Source: Candidatus Latescibacterota bacterium
GTDB taxonomy: Bacteria > Latescibacterota > UBA2968 > UBA8231
NCBI GenBank assembly: GCA_022827835.1
Contig: JAJEIO010000013.1
Span: 1-44,149, forward strand
Reading direction: 5' to 3'
Length of the DNA: 44,149 bases
Both the position numbers and the translations under genes were made by a program. Positions 17,160 through 25,499 of this stretch are shown here, piece by piece (the first letter of the stretch is position 1; each line of letters begins with the position of its first letter). Under the pieces are notes generated by a model. It was not told the origin of the DNA. It made no database searches and saw nothing but the letters and a program-made list of their open reading frames with translations.

Positions 17160-18545
17160 ATGTCTATTCACCGCTGCTGCAGCGTCTTTTGGGTTGTCCT
17201 GCTTCTGTATGCTTGCAGCACTGATACCCCCCCTCCCGAAGAGACTCGCCCTATAGCGCAGGATCCAGAAGGCGCACGATTGGTCAACCAAGGAGCTTTC
17301 TTTTTAAAACAGAGTCAGCCGCGCAAAGCGCTGACCGTTCTGCACCAAGCCGCAAAACGAGTGCCCGAACTCCCATCAGTCCACTTCAACACAGGGCTAG
17401 CCCACGTTCGCCTAGGCGAGTACGGGCTAGCTATCCCTCCCCTTCAACGGGCTGTAGAACTCGATTCGCTCAATGGTTCTTTTCGCTTTGTCTTAGGGGA
17501 TGCCCTTAGCGCCGAACACCGCTACCCCGAAGCTATACTCCAGTATCAGCGCGCCATTGAGTTGGAACCAGAAAAAGCGCTCTATCGCCATCAGCTCGGC
17601 AAATCTCTGAGAGCTACGGCAGATTTCGCCGGGGCCATTGCCGCTTTTGAAGCAGCCCTAGATTTGGAGCCTGATTTTGTAGATGCCCTCTACCACCGCA
17701 GCGAATTGCTCGGGCGCAGCGGGAGACCCGCCGAAGCCGAGGCTGGATACAAAAAACTATTGGTGCTGGCACCCCAGCACGTAGCCGCTCTCGTTGCCTT
17801 GGCCACCTTGCAAACCCAAGCGGGGAGACATCGAGAAGCTATGTCTGCCCTAGAACAAGCCATCGCCCAAGAACCGCGCCACGCCCAAGCCCATTATTTG
17901 CATCACCAAATCCTCAACCGGATGGAAAGAGCCGACGAAGCAGCCAAAGCACTGCAAAGTTACCAGCGCCTGAGCACGGCCAAGCGCCACTATGATCAGG
18001 GGCAAATCTACCTGCTCAAAGGCAAACGAGAGCAGGCAATTACTTCTTTCTCTCAAGCTATAGAGACCGATTCTTCTTTTGTTGACGCGTACCTCAGCTT
18101 GTGTATTGTGCATTTACAAGCAAATGACCCACAAAGTGCTCGCCTCCTCTTGGAACGGATCCTCGGCGTAGAGCCTGGACATGTCGAAGCCCATTCGCTA
18201 TTGGGGGAAACTCATCTCCTCGAGCGGGATTTTGCCGCGGCCCAGAAATCTTTTGCAGAGGCTATTGCTCTCGACTCTACTTCGGTGCGTGCCGCCTTTG
18301 GTCTAGGCCGATCTTTGTTATTGAGCAAAAACTACCAGCAAGCCGATGCCGCGCTGCGCCGGACCTTGGAGTGGGCCCCGACACATCTTCCCATTTATGT
18401 TGAGGCCCATTACGCTCTGGCCCTAACCCAAATTCAGCTCAAAAATTACGAGGAGGCCAAAACGTTACTCAAGAAGGTACTGGAACTGAATCCCGACTAT
18501 CCCCAAGCCGGGACTAAACTGGCTTGGTTGGAAGCATCTTTCTGA
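17160..18545 (+). CDS. TPR-repeat lipoprotein
   Basis: The product is 461 aa. The N-terminus has a lipobox (VVLLLYAC, Cys19), so it is predicted to be a lipoprotein. The rest is an almost continuous TPR solenoid of about a dozen units ('FRFVLGDALSAEHRYPEAILQYQRAIELEPEKA' type; residues about 35-455). Such proteins act as periplasmic scaffolds. It is divergent from the spermidine-synthase-like fusion (99-nt gap) and is followed by a second TPR lipoprotein after 17 nt, so the two probably form an operon. No strong ribosome-binding site is visible at the start. Confidence 0.8.
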   Translation: MSIHRCCSVFWVVLLLYACSTDTPPPEETRPIAQDPEGARLVNQGAFFLKQSQPRKALTVLHQAAKRVPELPSVHFNTGLAHVRLGEYGLAIPPLQRAVELDSLNGSFRFVLGDALSAEHRYPEAILQYQRAIELEPEKALYRHQLGKSLRATADFAGAIAAFEAALDLEPDFVDALYHRSELLGRSGRPAEAEAGYKKLLVLAPQHVAALVALATLQTQAGRHREAMSALEQAIAQEPRHAQAHYLHHQILNRMERADEAAKALQSYQRLSTAKRHYDQGQIYLLKGKREQAITSFSQAIETDSSFVDAYLSLCIVHLQANDPQSARLLLERILGVEPGHVEAHSLLGETHLLERDFAAAQKSFAEAIALDSTSVRAAFGLGRSLLLSKNYQQADAALRRTLEWAPTHLPIYVEAHYALALTQIQLKNYEEAKTLLKKVLELNPDYPQAGTKLAWLEASF

Positions 18546-18562
18546 CAAAGATAAACGCCGCA

Positions 18563-20944
18563 ATGTCAAATCGGTTTGTTAATCGCATCGGCATCTTCGC
18601 TTTTTTTTCTGCATTTTTAAGCTGTTCCGAGGCCAAAATATCCAAGCCGGCGAGCGACCAACTCTACGAGGAAGGGCTGCGCTACTTCTATACCGACCGC
18701 CTAGATCAAGCCGGCGAGCGCTTCCAGAAAGTATTGCAACTGGCACCCGACAGCACCGTGGCGATAGTTCGCTTGAGCGAAATCAGCCTCAAGCAGGGGC
18801 GCAAGAGTCGGGCTCAGAACATCCTGTGGGAGCTGTGTAGCCCAAGTGCAAGTCGCGATCTGAGCCAAGCCGATCCCATCCGTCTGACCCTTCTACAGCT
18901 TCCGCCCGACTTGCGTGGGCGGCCCGAGGCGCGGATCCTCCAGGCGCGGCTGATGGCCTTTGAGGGCCAAGCTCTGGAAGCCCAAGCCATAGCTACCCAG
19001 GTTTTGCGCGAGCACCCCCAGTCCTTGGATGCCCAGTTGCTATTAGCCGAATTAGCGTTGAAAGCGGCCTCTACTATGGATTTGGGCGAAGCCCGCGATC
19101 TGAGCCGCCAGATCCTGCGCCAAGTGCCTACCCATAAAAACGCCGGTTTGATGTTGCTCGAAGCGCAACTACGACTAGGCGAATTTAATGAGGCTGTCGA
19201 AGTAGCTAGCTCTTTGCTCGAAGTTTACTCCGATGATGGTTATGTTGGGTTGTTGGCAGGCACGGCCGCGTTTTGGGGCGGCCATAAGGACGTTATCCCG
19301 TTGCTGCGACAGGCGGTAGACCAAAATCTGGACCACTATACCGAACGCCTCAAAAGTCTATGGCTGCTCAGGCTAGCTTGGGAGCGGCAGGGCGGTTATC
19401 CGGTGGATTTGCCCGAGCGCTACCGCTTCAATCCCTTTGTCCAGATGTTGGCCAACCCAGCCGTGGTCTTCGTCGATATTGGGGCCCAGACCGGCGTTGA
19501 TAAACGCGACCGAGGCCGGGGTAGTGCTTGGCTCGACTTTGATGGCGATGGTGATCTGGATCTTTTTAGTGTTGGCATCCAGAGTACCCACGCCCTCTAC
19601 CGCAATGAAGGGCAGGGCCAGTTTGAGGATGTAACCCTGCTTTGGGGCTTGGACGATTCTCGAGGTGGTTGGGGGGGGACGGCTGCTGATTTTGATAACG
19701 ATGGGGACGCCGATCTTTTTGTGACCCGAGACGCTTGGGAAGGCGCAGCAGCCAATTCCCTCTATCGCAACGAGGGCGATCGCTTTGTAGATGTGGCGCA
19801 AAGAGCGGGTCTAGAAGAGGCCCAAGCCAGTTTTACTGCCGCTTGGGGCGACGTAGATCTCGACGGGTATTTAGACCTCTATGTAGCCAATGGGGTCATT
19901 GGCGATGGTGGACGCAATAATTTGTGGTACAACCAGCGAGATGGGACGTTTGCGGATATTGGCCAAGCATCGGGAACAGCGGATTCGAGCAAGACTATCG
20001 GCACGGCCTTTGGCGATTACGATGGAGATGGGTATTTAGATCTCTACGTCGTAAATATTGGCACGCCCAATCGGCTCTACCACAATGGGACCGATGGCAC
20101 TTTTGTGGACAGAGCAGATCAAGCTGGGGTGATCTTCCCTCTAGAGGGAGGCTACGTAACCTTTTTCTTTGACTTTAATAACGACGGCCAACTCGACCTT
20201 TTCGCCTCGACTATGAGCGCTTTCGAGGATGTGCTCAATAGCTGGGTAGAAGGCCGCGCAATTGAACCCAACCGACCTTTTTTATACCTCAATAACGGCG
20301 ACGGGACGTTCGCGGATATTGCAGTCCCGGCGGGTTTGGGCCGCTCGTTCGGCTCGATGGGCATTGGCCTAGGCGATGTCGACAACAATGGTTTTCCAGA
20401 CATCTACTTGGCCAATGGTGGCCCCGAGATGTACCGGCTCGAACCTAATGCCCTCTTTCTCAATCAGGGTGACGGTCGTTTTGTCGAAGTAACATCCGCC
20501 GCTGGAGTCGGCAACTTGGGCAAGGGACACGGTGCCACCTTTGCCGATTTTGACGCCGATGGCGATCTGGATTTGTACGCCGGCTTGGGCGGCCACTACG
20601 ACGCCGACGTTTGGCCCAACAGTCTCTATCGCAACGACGGACCCGTCGGCAATTATCTGGGGCTGCAACTGGTGGGTACAGCTAGTAATCGCGACGCCAT
20701 TGGGGCGCGGGCCGTAGCTTATTGCGGTGCCCGACAAGTCCATGGCCAAGTGGCTAGCGGCTACGGTTTTGGTTCGAGCAACGCTCTGGCTTTGCACCTA
20801 GGGTTGGGTCAGGCCGACCAAGTGGAGCGGTTAGAGGTTCGCTGGCCCAGCAGCAAAGGCCAGGTTTGGGAAGGAGTGCCTGTCAACCGCCTCTTGCGCA
20901 TTGTCGAGGGCGAGGCCAACTACGCCATAATCGGGGAGTATTAA
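18563..20944 (+). CDS. TPR lipoprotein with FG-GAP/VCBS repeats and ASPIC/UnbV C-terminal domain
   Basis: The product is 793 aa from ATG 18563. An in-frame upstream start at 18524 would overlap the previous gene and bury the signal sequence. A lipobox-like FSAFLSC lies near residue 21. Residues about 30-270 are TPRs. Residues about 300-690 are a seven-bladed-propeller-like FG-GAP/VCBS array with repeated Asp-rich calcium loops (DFDGDGDLDLFS, DFDNDGDADLFV, DVDLDGYLDLYV, DYDGDGYLDLYV, DVDNNGFPDIYL, DFDADGDLDLYA). Residues about 695-785 match the ASPIC/UnbV domain (GNYLGLQLVGTASNRDAIGA, LHLGLGQADQVERLEVRWPS). This architecture resembles CRTAC1-like surface proteins. It is exported and probably calcium-dependent; its partner is unknown. 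Confidence 0.85.
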   Translation: MSNRFVNRIGIFAFFSAFLSCSEAKISKPASDQLYEEGLRYFYTDRLDQAGERFQKVLQLAPDSTVAIVRLSEISLKQGRKSRAQNILWELCSPSASRDLSQADPIRLTLLQLPPDLRGRPEARILQARLMAFEGQALEAQAIATQVLREHPQSLDAQLLLAELALKAASTMDLGEARDLSRQILRQVPTHKNAGLMLLEAQLRLGEFNEAVEVASSLLEVYSDDGYVGLLAGTAAFWGGHKDVIPLLRQAVDQNLDHYTERLKSLWLLRLAWERQGGYPVDLPERYRFNPFVQMLANPAVVFVDIGAQTGVDKRDRGRGSAWLDFDGDGDLDLFSVGIQSTHALYRNEGQGQFEDVTLLWGLDDSRGGWGGTAADFDNDGDADLFVTRDAWEGAAANSLYRNEGDRFVDVAQRAGLEEAQASFTAAWGDVDLDGYLDLYVANGVIGDGGRNNLWYNQRDGTFADIGQASGTADSSKTIGTAFGDYDGDGYLDLYVVNIGTPNRLYHNGTDGTFVDRADQAGVIFPLEGGYVTFFFDFNNDGQLDLFASTMSAFEDVLNSWVEGRAIEPNRPFLYLNNGDGTFADIAVPAGLGRSFGSMGIGLGDVDNNGFPDIYLANGGPEMYRLEPNALFLNQGDGRFVEVTSAAGVGNLGKGHGATFADFDADGDLDLYAGLGGHYDADVWPNSLYRNDGPVGNYLGLQLVGTASNRDAIGARAVAYCGARQVHGQVASGYGFGSSNALALHLGLGQADQVERLEVRWPSSKGQVWEGVPVNRLLRIVEGEANYAIIGEY

Positions 20945-20997
20945 TTGCTTCCTTTGATCTCCCCTTATGCAGGTTTCTTCGTCGGACTGAGGTGATA

Positions 20998-22284
20998 GTG
21001 CGGTCGCTGGCCGGGCCTTTTGGGTTCCTCCGTGGCAACATCCTCGTGCTTACCGCGTCGGGGAGCTTGGGCATGTTTTCGCGGGCCATGGTGTTTCCGT
21101 ACGTTCCCCTCTACGTCTTGGCCCTCGGTGGCGAGTCAGAACAGATCGGGATCGTCTATGCCTTGGGGCCGCTCGGCGGGCTGCTCGCGTTTCCAATCGC
21201 CGGCTATCTCGCCGACCACATGAACCGGGCTTGGCTGATCGCCGCGGCTGGCTATTTCTCCGCGGTTGCCGTGCTGATAAATGCCGTGGCACCGAGTTGG
21301 GAGTGGGTGGCTGCGGCGATGTTGATTCGGGGATTTGCCGTGTTCCACTTCCCGGCCTCATCGGCGCTTGTCGCCGACTCCCTGCCTGCCGGGAATCGGG
21401 GCCGCGGAATGGCGACGATGACCGCCCTGACCGGGGGCTTGGCGTTGTTTGCGCCGTTTGTGGCTGGCGTGGCGATCGACGCTTGGGGCGTCGAGGAGGG
21501 AATGCGGATCCTCTATTGGGTGATGGGCGCGGCCTACGCCGCAGGTGCGACGATCAACTTGATCTTCATCCGCGAGACCCGCAAGCCGCCAGCAGAAGCG
21601 ATCAGCGCCGCCAACCTCGGACAGACGCTGCGCCGTTCCTATACCGGCATCCCGGCACTGCTGCGCGGGTTCCCGCGTTCGCTGCGGGCCGTGTCGGTGG
21701 TGATCATCCTGTGTTTTATCGCCAATGGCTTGGCCAGCCCCTTCTGGGTGGTGTACGCCAAGACCCACATCGGGCTGACGGCTTCGCAGTGGGGGCTGAT
21801 TCTGCTAGTGGAGTTCGGTCTGCGGAACCTGACGACGATTCCGGCGGGATTTCTCACGGACCGCTTTGGACGCACGCGGTTTATCGTCGCCGCGCTGCTG
21901 GTCACCGCAGCGACGCCGCTGTATCTGCTGGCTGGCTCCTTTGGATTCGTGCTGGCGATTCGATGCGCCATCGGCGTGGCCGCTGCCTTTTTCAGCCCGG
22001 CGATGGGTGCTCTACTGGCCGACATCGTGCCCAGCGCCATTCGCGGCCGCGTGATGGCCGCTATCGGCCGCGGATCCGTGTCGGTCGGCAGTTCCTCCGG
22101 CGGGACGGGCGGCCCTGGGACTGGGTTCTTGACTACTTTGCCGCTGATGGTAGCGGCTCTTTTTGGCGGAGTGCTCTATGCTTGGAGCCCGGCGATCCCG
22201 TTTCTTTGTGTATTTGGCCTGACTGTCGTCGCCTTGGGCGTGTCGGTCGCGTTCGTGCGGGATCCAAAGAAGGCGGAGGAATAG
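20998..22284 (+). CDS. Major facilitator superfamily transporter
   Basis: The product is 428 aa from GTG 20998, which has GAGGTG a few nt upstream; the more distal in-frame ATG at 20866 lies inside the preceding gene. About 12 transmembrane helices are expected. The A-loop between helices 2 and 3 ([13 protein letters not shown], about residues 71-83) and its repeat in the second half ([14 protein letters not shown]) are MFS hallmarks. An internal symmetry of N- and C-terminal halves is clear. The substrate cannot be read. Four genes follow with gaps of 4 nt or less (the last overlapping), so it heads a five-gene operon and may share a substrate or signal with the DUF1538 pair. Codons become strongly G/C-ended from here on compared with the upstream genes. 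Confidence 0.85.
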   Translation: MRSLAGPFGFLRGNILVLTASGSLGMFSRAMVFPYVPLYVLALGGESEQIGIVYALGPLGGLLAFPIAGYLADHMNRAWLIAAAGYFSAVAVLINAVAPSWEWVAAAMLIRGFAVFHFPASSALVADSLPAGNRGRGMATMTALTGGLALFAPFVAGVAIDAWGVEEGMRILYWVMGAAYAAGATINLIFIRETRKPPAEAISAANLGQTLRRSYTGIPALLRGFPRSLRAVSVVIILCFIANGLASPFWVVYAKTHIGLTASQWGLILLVEFGLRNLTTIPAGFLTDRFGRTRFIVAALLVTAATPLYLLAGSFGFVLAIRCAIGVAAAFFSPAMGALLADIVPSAIRGRVMAAIGRGSVSVGSSSGGTGGPGTGFLTTLPLMVAALFGGVLYAWSPAIPFLCVFGLTVVALGVSVAFVRDPKKAEE

Positions 22285-22288
22285 CTAC

Positions 22289-23029
22289 ATGAGACTTTGG
22301 AATGTGTGCCTTGCGATATTGCGGCGGATCGTCGATGCGCTGCGCGATTTGGCTCCCATCATCATCGTCATCGCGTTCTTTCAACTCGTGGTGTTGCAGC
22401 AGCCCTTTCCAAACTTAGGGCGCGTCGCCGTTGGTTTGGTCTGCGTGGTCGCCGGCCTGACGCTCTTCATCCAAGGACTCGAAAGCGGTCTCTTTCCCCT
22501 CGGCGAGGCCATTGCACAGGCTTTTGCGCGCAAGGGGAGCGCGACCGCGCTGTTGGCCTTTGCCTTTTGCTTGGGGTTTGGCACCACGGTTGCGGAACCG
22601 GCTCTGATCGCCGTTGCTGCGGAGGCGGCCGAGGTGGCCGCGGAAGCCGGGGCCATTGCCGACGACGATGAAGTGCGCGCTGCGTACGCCTTTGAGTTGC
22701 GCATGGTGGTGGCGGTCTCGGTCGGCATAGCGATTGTGCTCGGCGTGCTGCGCATCCTCAAGGGCTGGCCGATCCACCGACTGATCATCGGGGGCTACGT
22801 GCTAGTGACTATAATGACCGCGTTTGCGCCCGCAGAGATCATTGGCGTGGCCTACGATTCTGGCGGCGTCACCACCAGCACGATCACGGTGCCGCTCGTC
22901 ACCGCGTTGGGCGTTGGGCTCGCCACGTCAATCCGGGGGCGCAACCCAATGGTCGATGGCTTCGGGCTCATCGCGTTTGCCAGCCTGACGCCCATGATCT
23001 TCGTACTGGCCTATGGCATGGTGAACTGA
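22289..23029 (+). CDS. DUF1538 family membrane protein (first copy)
   Basis: The product is 246 aa and highly hydrophobic, with about 6-7 membrane segments. I recognise the DUF1538 pattern: [11 protein letters not shown] (63-73), [13 protein letters not shown] (98-110), [14 protein letters not shown] (189-202) and [10 protein letters not shown] (223-232). The two Gly/Thr-rich motifs sit in the membrane halves and could form ion- or substrate-binding hairpins, but no function is established for the family. It starts 4 nt after the MFS stop and ends 1 nt before the second copy. The loop between 112 and 130 is Ala/Glu/Asp-rich. Two adjacent paralogues suggest a heterodimer. Confidence 0.85.
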   Translation: MRLWNVCLAILRRIVDALRDLAPIIIVIAFFQLVVLQQPFPNLGRVAVGLVCVVAGLTLFIQGLESGLFPLGEAIAQAFARKGSATALLAFAFCLGFGTTVAEPALIAVAAEAAEVAAEAGAIADDDEVRAAYAFELRMVVAVSVGIAIVLGVLRILKGWPIHRLIIGGYVLVTIMTAFAPAEIIGVAYDSGGVTTSTITVPLVTALGVGLATSIRGRNPMVDGFGLIAFASLTPMIFVLAYGMVN

Positions 23030-23030
23030 G

Positions 23031-23816
23031 ATGGAGTTCCTGCGCACTTTTGCCGCCACCGCGCTTTCCACCGCGCTTGATGTGGCGCCTATTGTCGGCA
23101 TCCTCGTTCTGTTCCAGGTTGCCGTGCTGCGCCGCAACCTGCCGAACCTGCGCGGGATCGCGGCCGGATTTGTCCTCGTCCTGTTGGGACTGACGCTCTT
23201 CCTCATTGGCTTGGAGGAGGCGCTCTTCCCCATCGGCGAGACCATGGCGCGCCAACTCACCGCGCCCGAGACCATCGGGGAGGCGAGTCTGGCCGACGGC
23301 GTCGACTGGTACGACTACCTGCTGGTTTACGTTTTTGCCGCGGCGATCGGCTTTGCGACGACAGTAGCTGAGCCCTCGCTCATCGCGGTCGCGCTCAAGG
23401 CCGAGGAGATCTCGGGCGGCGCGATCGACGCTTGGGGCCTCAGAATCGCCGTGGCGGTCGGGGTGGCCACGGGGGTGGCGCTGGGCTGCTTTCGCATTGT
23501 CACGGGCACGCCCCTGCCCTGGTACATCATTGCCGCATACTTAGTGGTGATCGCCCAGACCTTTCGATCGAGCCGGACCATTGTGCCGCTTGCCTACGAC
23601 AGCGGCGGCGTCACCACATCGACCGTCACGGTGCCAGTAGTCGCCGCGCTGGGCTTGGGGCTCGCCGCCACGGTTCCCGGGCGCAGCCCGCTGATCGACG
23701 GATTTGGCCTCATTGCGTTCGCCAGCGTCTTTCCCATCATGTCCGTTCTGGGCTATGCTATGGTAGTATCTTGGATGGGTCGCCGGCGGGACGCCAATCT
23801 CTCCGAGGAGACTTGA
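23031..23816 (+). CDS. DUF1538 family membrane protein (second copy)
   Basis: The product is 261 aa, a paralogue of the preceding protein with the same motifs at matching places: GLEEALFPIGE (60-70), TTVAEPSLIAVA (110-121), [14 protein letters not shown] (189-202) and [10 protein letters not shown] (223-232). The ATG comes one base after the previous stop (TGAGATG), implying coupled translation. A short charged C-terminal tail (RRRDANLSEET) probably faces the cytoplasm, where the PII-like and CBS proteins encoded next would be. The function is unknown; a two-subunit transporter or channel is the inference. Confidence 0.85.
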   Translation: MEFLRTFAATALSTALDVAPIVGILVLFQVAVLRRNLPNLRGIAAGFVLVLLGLTLFLIGLEEALFPIGETMARQLTAPETIGEASLADGVDWYDYLLVYVFAAAIGFATTVAEPSLIAVALKAEEISGGAIDAWGLRIAVAVGVATGVALGCFRIVTGTPLPWYIIAAYLVVIAQTFRSSRTIVPLAYDSGGVTTSTVTVPVVAALGLGLAATVPGRSPLIDGFGLIAFASVFPIMSVLGYAMVVSWMGRRRDANLSEET

Positions 23817-23819
23817 CCT

Positions 23820-24170
23820 ATGAAACTGAAACTGATCGTCGCCTTAGTCAGCAACGACAAGACTGATACTGTGGTTGATGCTGCGCGCGCTGGCGGGGCG
23901 ACCGGCGCGACGATTATTACTAGCGTGCGCGGCGAAGGGCTGAAACCGCAGAAGACCTTTTTCGGTCTCGACTTGGCGGCCCAACGCGATGTCGTCTTAT
24001 TCTTGGTGGTTGAGACGCGGGCGCGCGACATTCTGGAGCGCATCCGCGATGCCGGGCGCTTTGAGCAAGAGCCCGGCGCTGGTATTGCCTTTCAGATCCC
24101 GATTGAGGACGCCGTCGGTCTCACCACCCAACTTCCCACCATTCTAGAAGAAGTGGAAGACGAAATATGA
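23820..24170 (+). CDS. PII-like signalling protein
   Basis: The product is 116 aa, the size of a PII subunit. The ferredoxin-like beta-alpha-beta pattern is visible: MKLKLIVALV, then helix TDTVVDAARAGGATG and strand ATIITSVRGEG, a short T-loop region (LKPQKTFFGLDLAAQ), then strand DVVLFLVV, helix and a B-loop-like PGAGIAFQIPIEDAVG. The uridylylated Tyr of GlnB is not present at the T-loop tip. PII proteins bind ATP/ADP and 2-oxoglutarate (or other ligands) and gate membrane partners. Sitting in an operon with two DUF1538 membrane proteins, it probably regulates them, as GlnK does AmtB (inference). It overlaps the next gene by 4 nt (ATGA). Confidence 0.75.
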   Translation: MKLKLIVALVSNDKTDTVVDAARAGGATGATIITSVRGEGLKPQKTFFGLDLAAQRDVVLFLVVETRARDILERIRDAGRFEQEPGAGIAFQIPIEDAVGLTTQLPTILEEVEDEI

Positions 24171-24568
24171 GCGAGAAACGCACCATCCGGGTCGGAGACG
24201 TCATGGGCTCCAAACTCTACACTATCGACAGGCTTGCGACCGTGGCCGAGGCCATGGCACTCATGAAGCAGTACGAGGTCAGTTCGCTTGCCGTTGACCG
24301 GCGCGACGACGACGACGAGTTTGGCTTGCTCGTGGTCGCGGACATCGCCCGCGAGGTGATCGCCCAAAACCGCGCACCCGAGCGCGTCAACGTGTACGAA
24401 ATCATGTCAAAACCGGTGTTGACCCTGCCGTCGGCCATGCTCGCCCGCTACGCGGTGCGCTTGCTCGTGCGCTTTGAGCTCTCCCGCGCCGTGGTCGTTG
24501 ACTACGAGCGCCACCCACTCGGCATGGTGACTTTGCGCGATCTCGTCCTGAGCCACGTAGCGGAGTGA
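24167..24568 (+). CDS. CBS-domain pair protein
   Basis: The product is 133 aa, a stand-alone CBS pair (Bateman module). CBS1: VGDVMGSKLYTIDRLATVAEAMALMKQYEVSSLAVDRRD...FGLLVVADIAREV (about 8-65). CBS2: VYEIMSKPVLTLPSAMLARYAVRLLVRFELSRAVVVD...LGMVTLRDLVL (about 74-130). Such modules bind adenosine nucleotides and control transporters and enzymes. The start overlaps the PII-like gene (ATGA), so it is co-translated. Together with the PII-like protein it gives the DUF1538 pair two nucleotide-sensing regulators. The following 201 nt before the convergent gene hold only a small GC hairpin at 24664-24676 and nothing convincing else. Confidence 0.85.
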   Translation: MSEKRTIRVGDVMGSKLYTIDRLATVAEAMALMKQYEVSSLAVDRRDDDDEFGLLVVADIAREVIAQNRAPERVNVYEIMSKPVLTLPSAMLARYAVRLLVRFELSRAVVVDYERHPLGMVTLRDLVLSHVAE

Positions 24569-24769
24569 TGGGGCCGTCGGCCACTATCCGCTCCACGAGC
24601 GCTGTCCGGCGCGGTCGGTAGCGCTTTCAGTTCGACTTTCGAGTTCACCGCTGCAAATACCAGCGGCGGCAGCCGCAGCAATTCGCCGTCACAATCAGCC
24701 GATTGTGGTGTCCTGTTGATGGGTACCCAAATGATCTACGACTACGACGAACTGGCCGCTCTGACCAGA

Positions 24770-25438
24770 TTAAACTCCACCTTTTTGACGTTTCCAAACA
24801 TTGGCTGCATACATTAAGCCTATTTTAGGACTGCTGAGGATTGGAACTGAAATTTCTGGGCACAAATTTGCGGCTCCCGCCATAGATGCCTGTGCCAACA
24901 CAATGACATCTCCTTCAGGCGCTTTGGCTTTTATATTCTGAGCTATTTCACCAAAATATCCCTTTTGATTTCCCGCCTCAAATTTGCTCCAAGCATTACT
25001 ACAAAAAACCTCAATAAGTTCAACGTTCTTTTGACGCGCTTTCGCGGTTTCAAGAATAAGGTCACTAGTTGGAGCGATTGTACTTTCGAGTGCGGCAGCA
25101 ACAATAATTCGGGAACCTATTTCAACTGCTTTCTCAGCCATAGGTCTATCGACCCGAACAATAACGCCATCTGTTAGGTTATTTACTTTTTCCGCACTTG
25201 CTCCAATTGTAGAACATGTGCAGAGTACTACTGTTGCGCCTTCTGCGATCGCGTAGAGGATACAATCCCGAATGCGTTCATCCAATTTTTGAGTGATTCC
25301 TTTGTCTCGGGCCTCTGTCAGAAATTGCTCTTCTACAATATGTCTAATGGGTAATTCTAAAGCAGCTTCCTCTATAAGCCGATTGAAAGTATCGACATGC
25401 ACTGGTGAAGTATGAAGAAAAGCCAAACGGGATTGCAT
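24770..25438 (-). CDS. Asp/Glu racemase-like protein with one canonical Cys motif
   Basis: The product is 222 aa. ATG 25438 was chosen over an upstream start because it follows AAAGGGAG and begins with the family's first strand (RLAFLHTSPVHVDTF). The first catalytic-type motif VLCTCSTIGA (71-80) is present. The second half has VIVLAQASMAGA (178-189) where two-Cys racemases carry a GCT motif, so the usual two-cysteine acid/base pair is incomplete; C193 lies nearby but outside the motif. It could be a decarboxylase or isomerase of the Asp/Glu/hydantoin racemase superfamily rather than a racemase. The gene is visibly AT-richer than all its neighbours, a sign of recent acquisition. It lies 61 nt downstream of the PhyH gene on the same strand. 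Confidence 0.75.
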   Translation of the reverse strand: MQSRLAFLHTSPVHVDTFNRLIEEAALELPIRHIVEEQFLTEARDKGITQKLDERIRDCILYAIAEGATVVLCTCSTIGASAEKVNNLTDGVIVRVDRPMAEKAVEIGSRIIVAAALESTIAPTSDLILETAKARQKNVELIEVFCSNAWSKFEAGNQKGYFGEIAQNIKAKAPEGDVIVLAQASMAGAANLCPEISVPILSSPKIGLMYAANVWKRQKGGV

Positions 25439-25499
25439 GAAATGACTCCCTTTCTCTGATAGATAGCGTTTTACGACAAAAATAATGGTGATTCGGCCC

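Noticed and set aside
17061..17291. N-terminal extension of the spermidine-synthase-like gene to an ATG at 17291
   Set aside because: It overlaps the divergent lipoprotein gene and adds 77 residues without family similarity before the first membrane helix. The ATG at 17060 fits better.
20866..20997. Earlier ATG start for the MFS gene
   Set aside because: It lies inside the ASPIC/UnbV gene in another frame and would add an Arg/His-rich leader. GTG 20998 has a ribosome-binding site.
21231..22292. 353-codon open frame on the plus strand over the MFS gene
   Set aside because: Arg/Gly-rich, low-complexity translation in the +1 frame of a convincing 12-helix protein. It is a shadow caused by high GC.
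24569..24769. Possible small gene or tail relic between the CBS gene and the racemase-like gene
   Set aside because: None of the frames gives a recognisable protein; the only structure is a 5-bp GC hairpin at 24664-24676 without a T-run.
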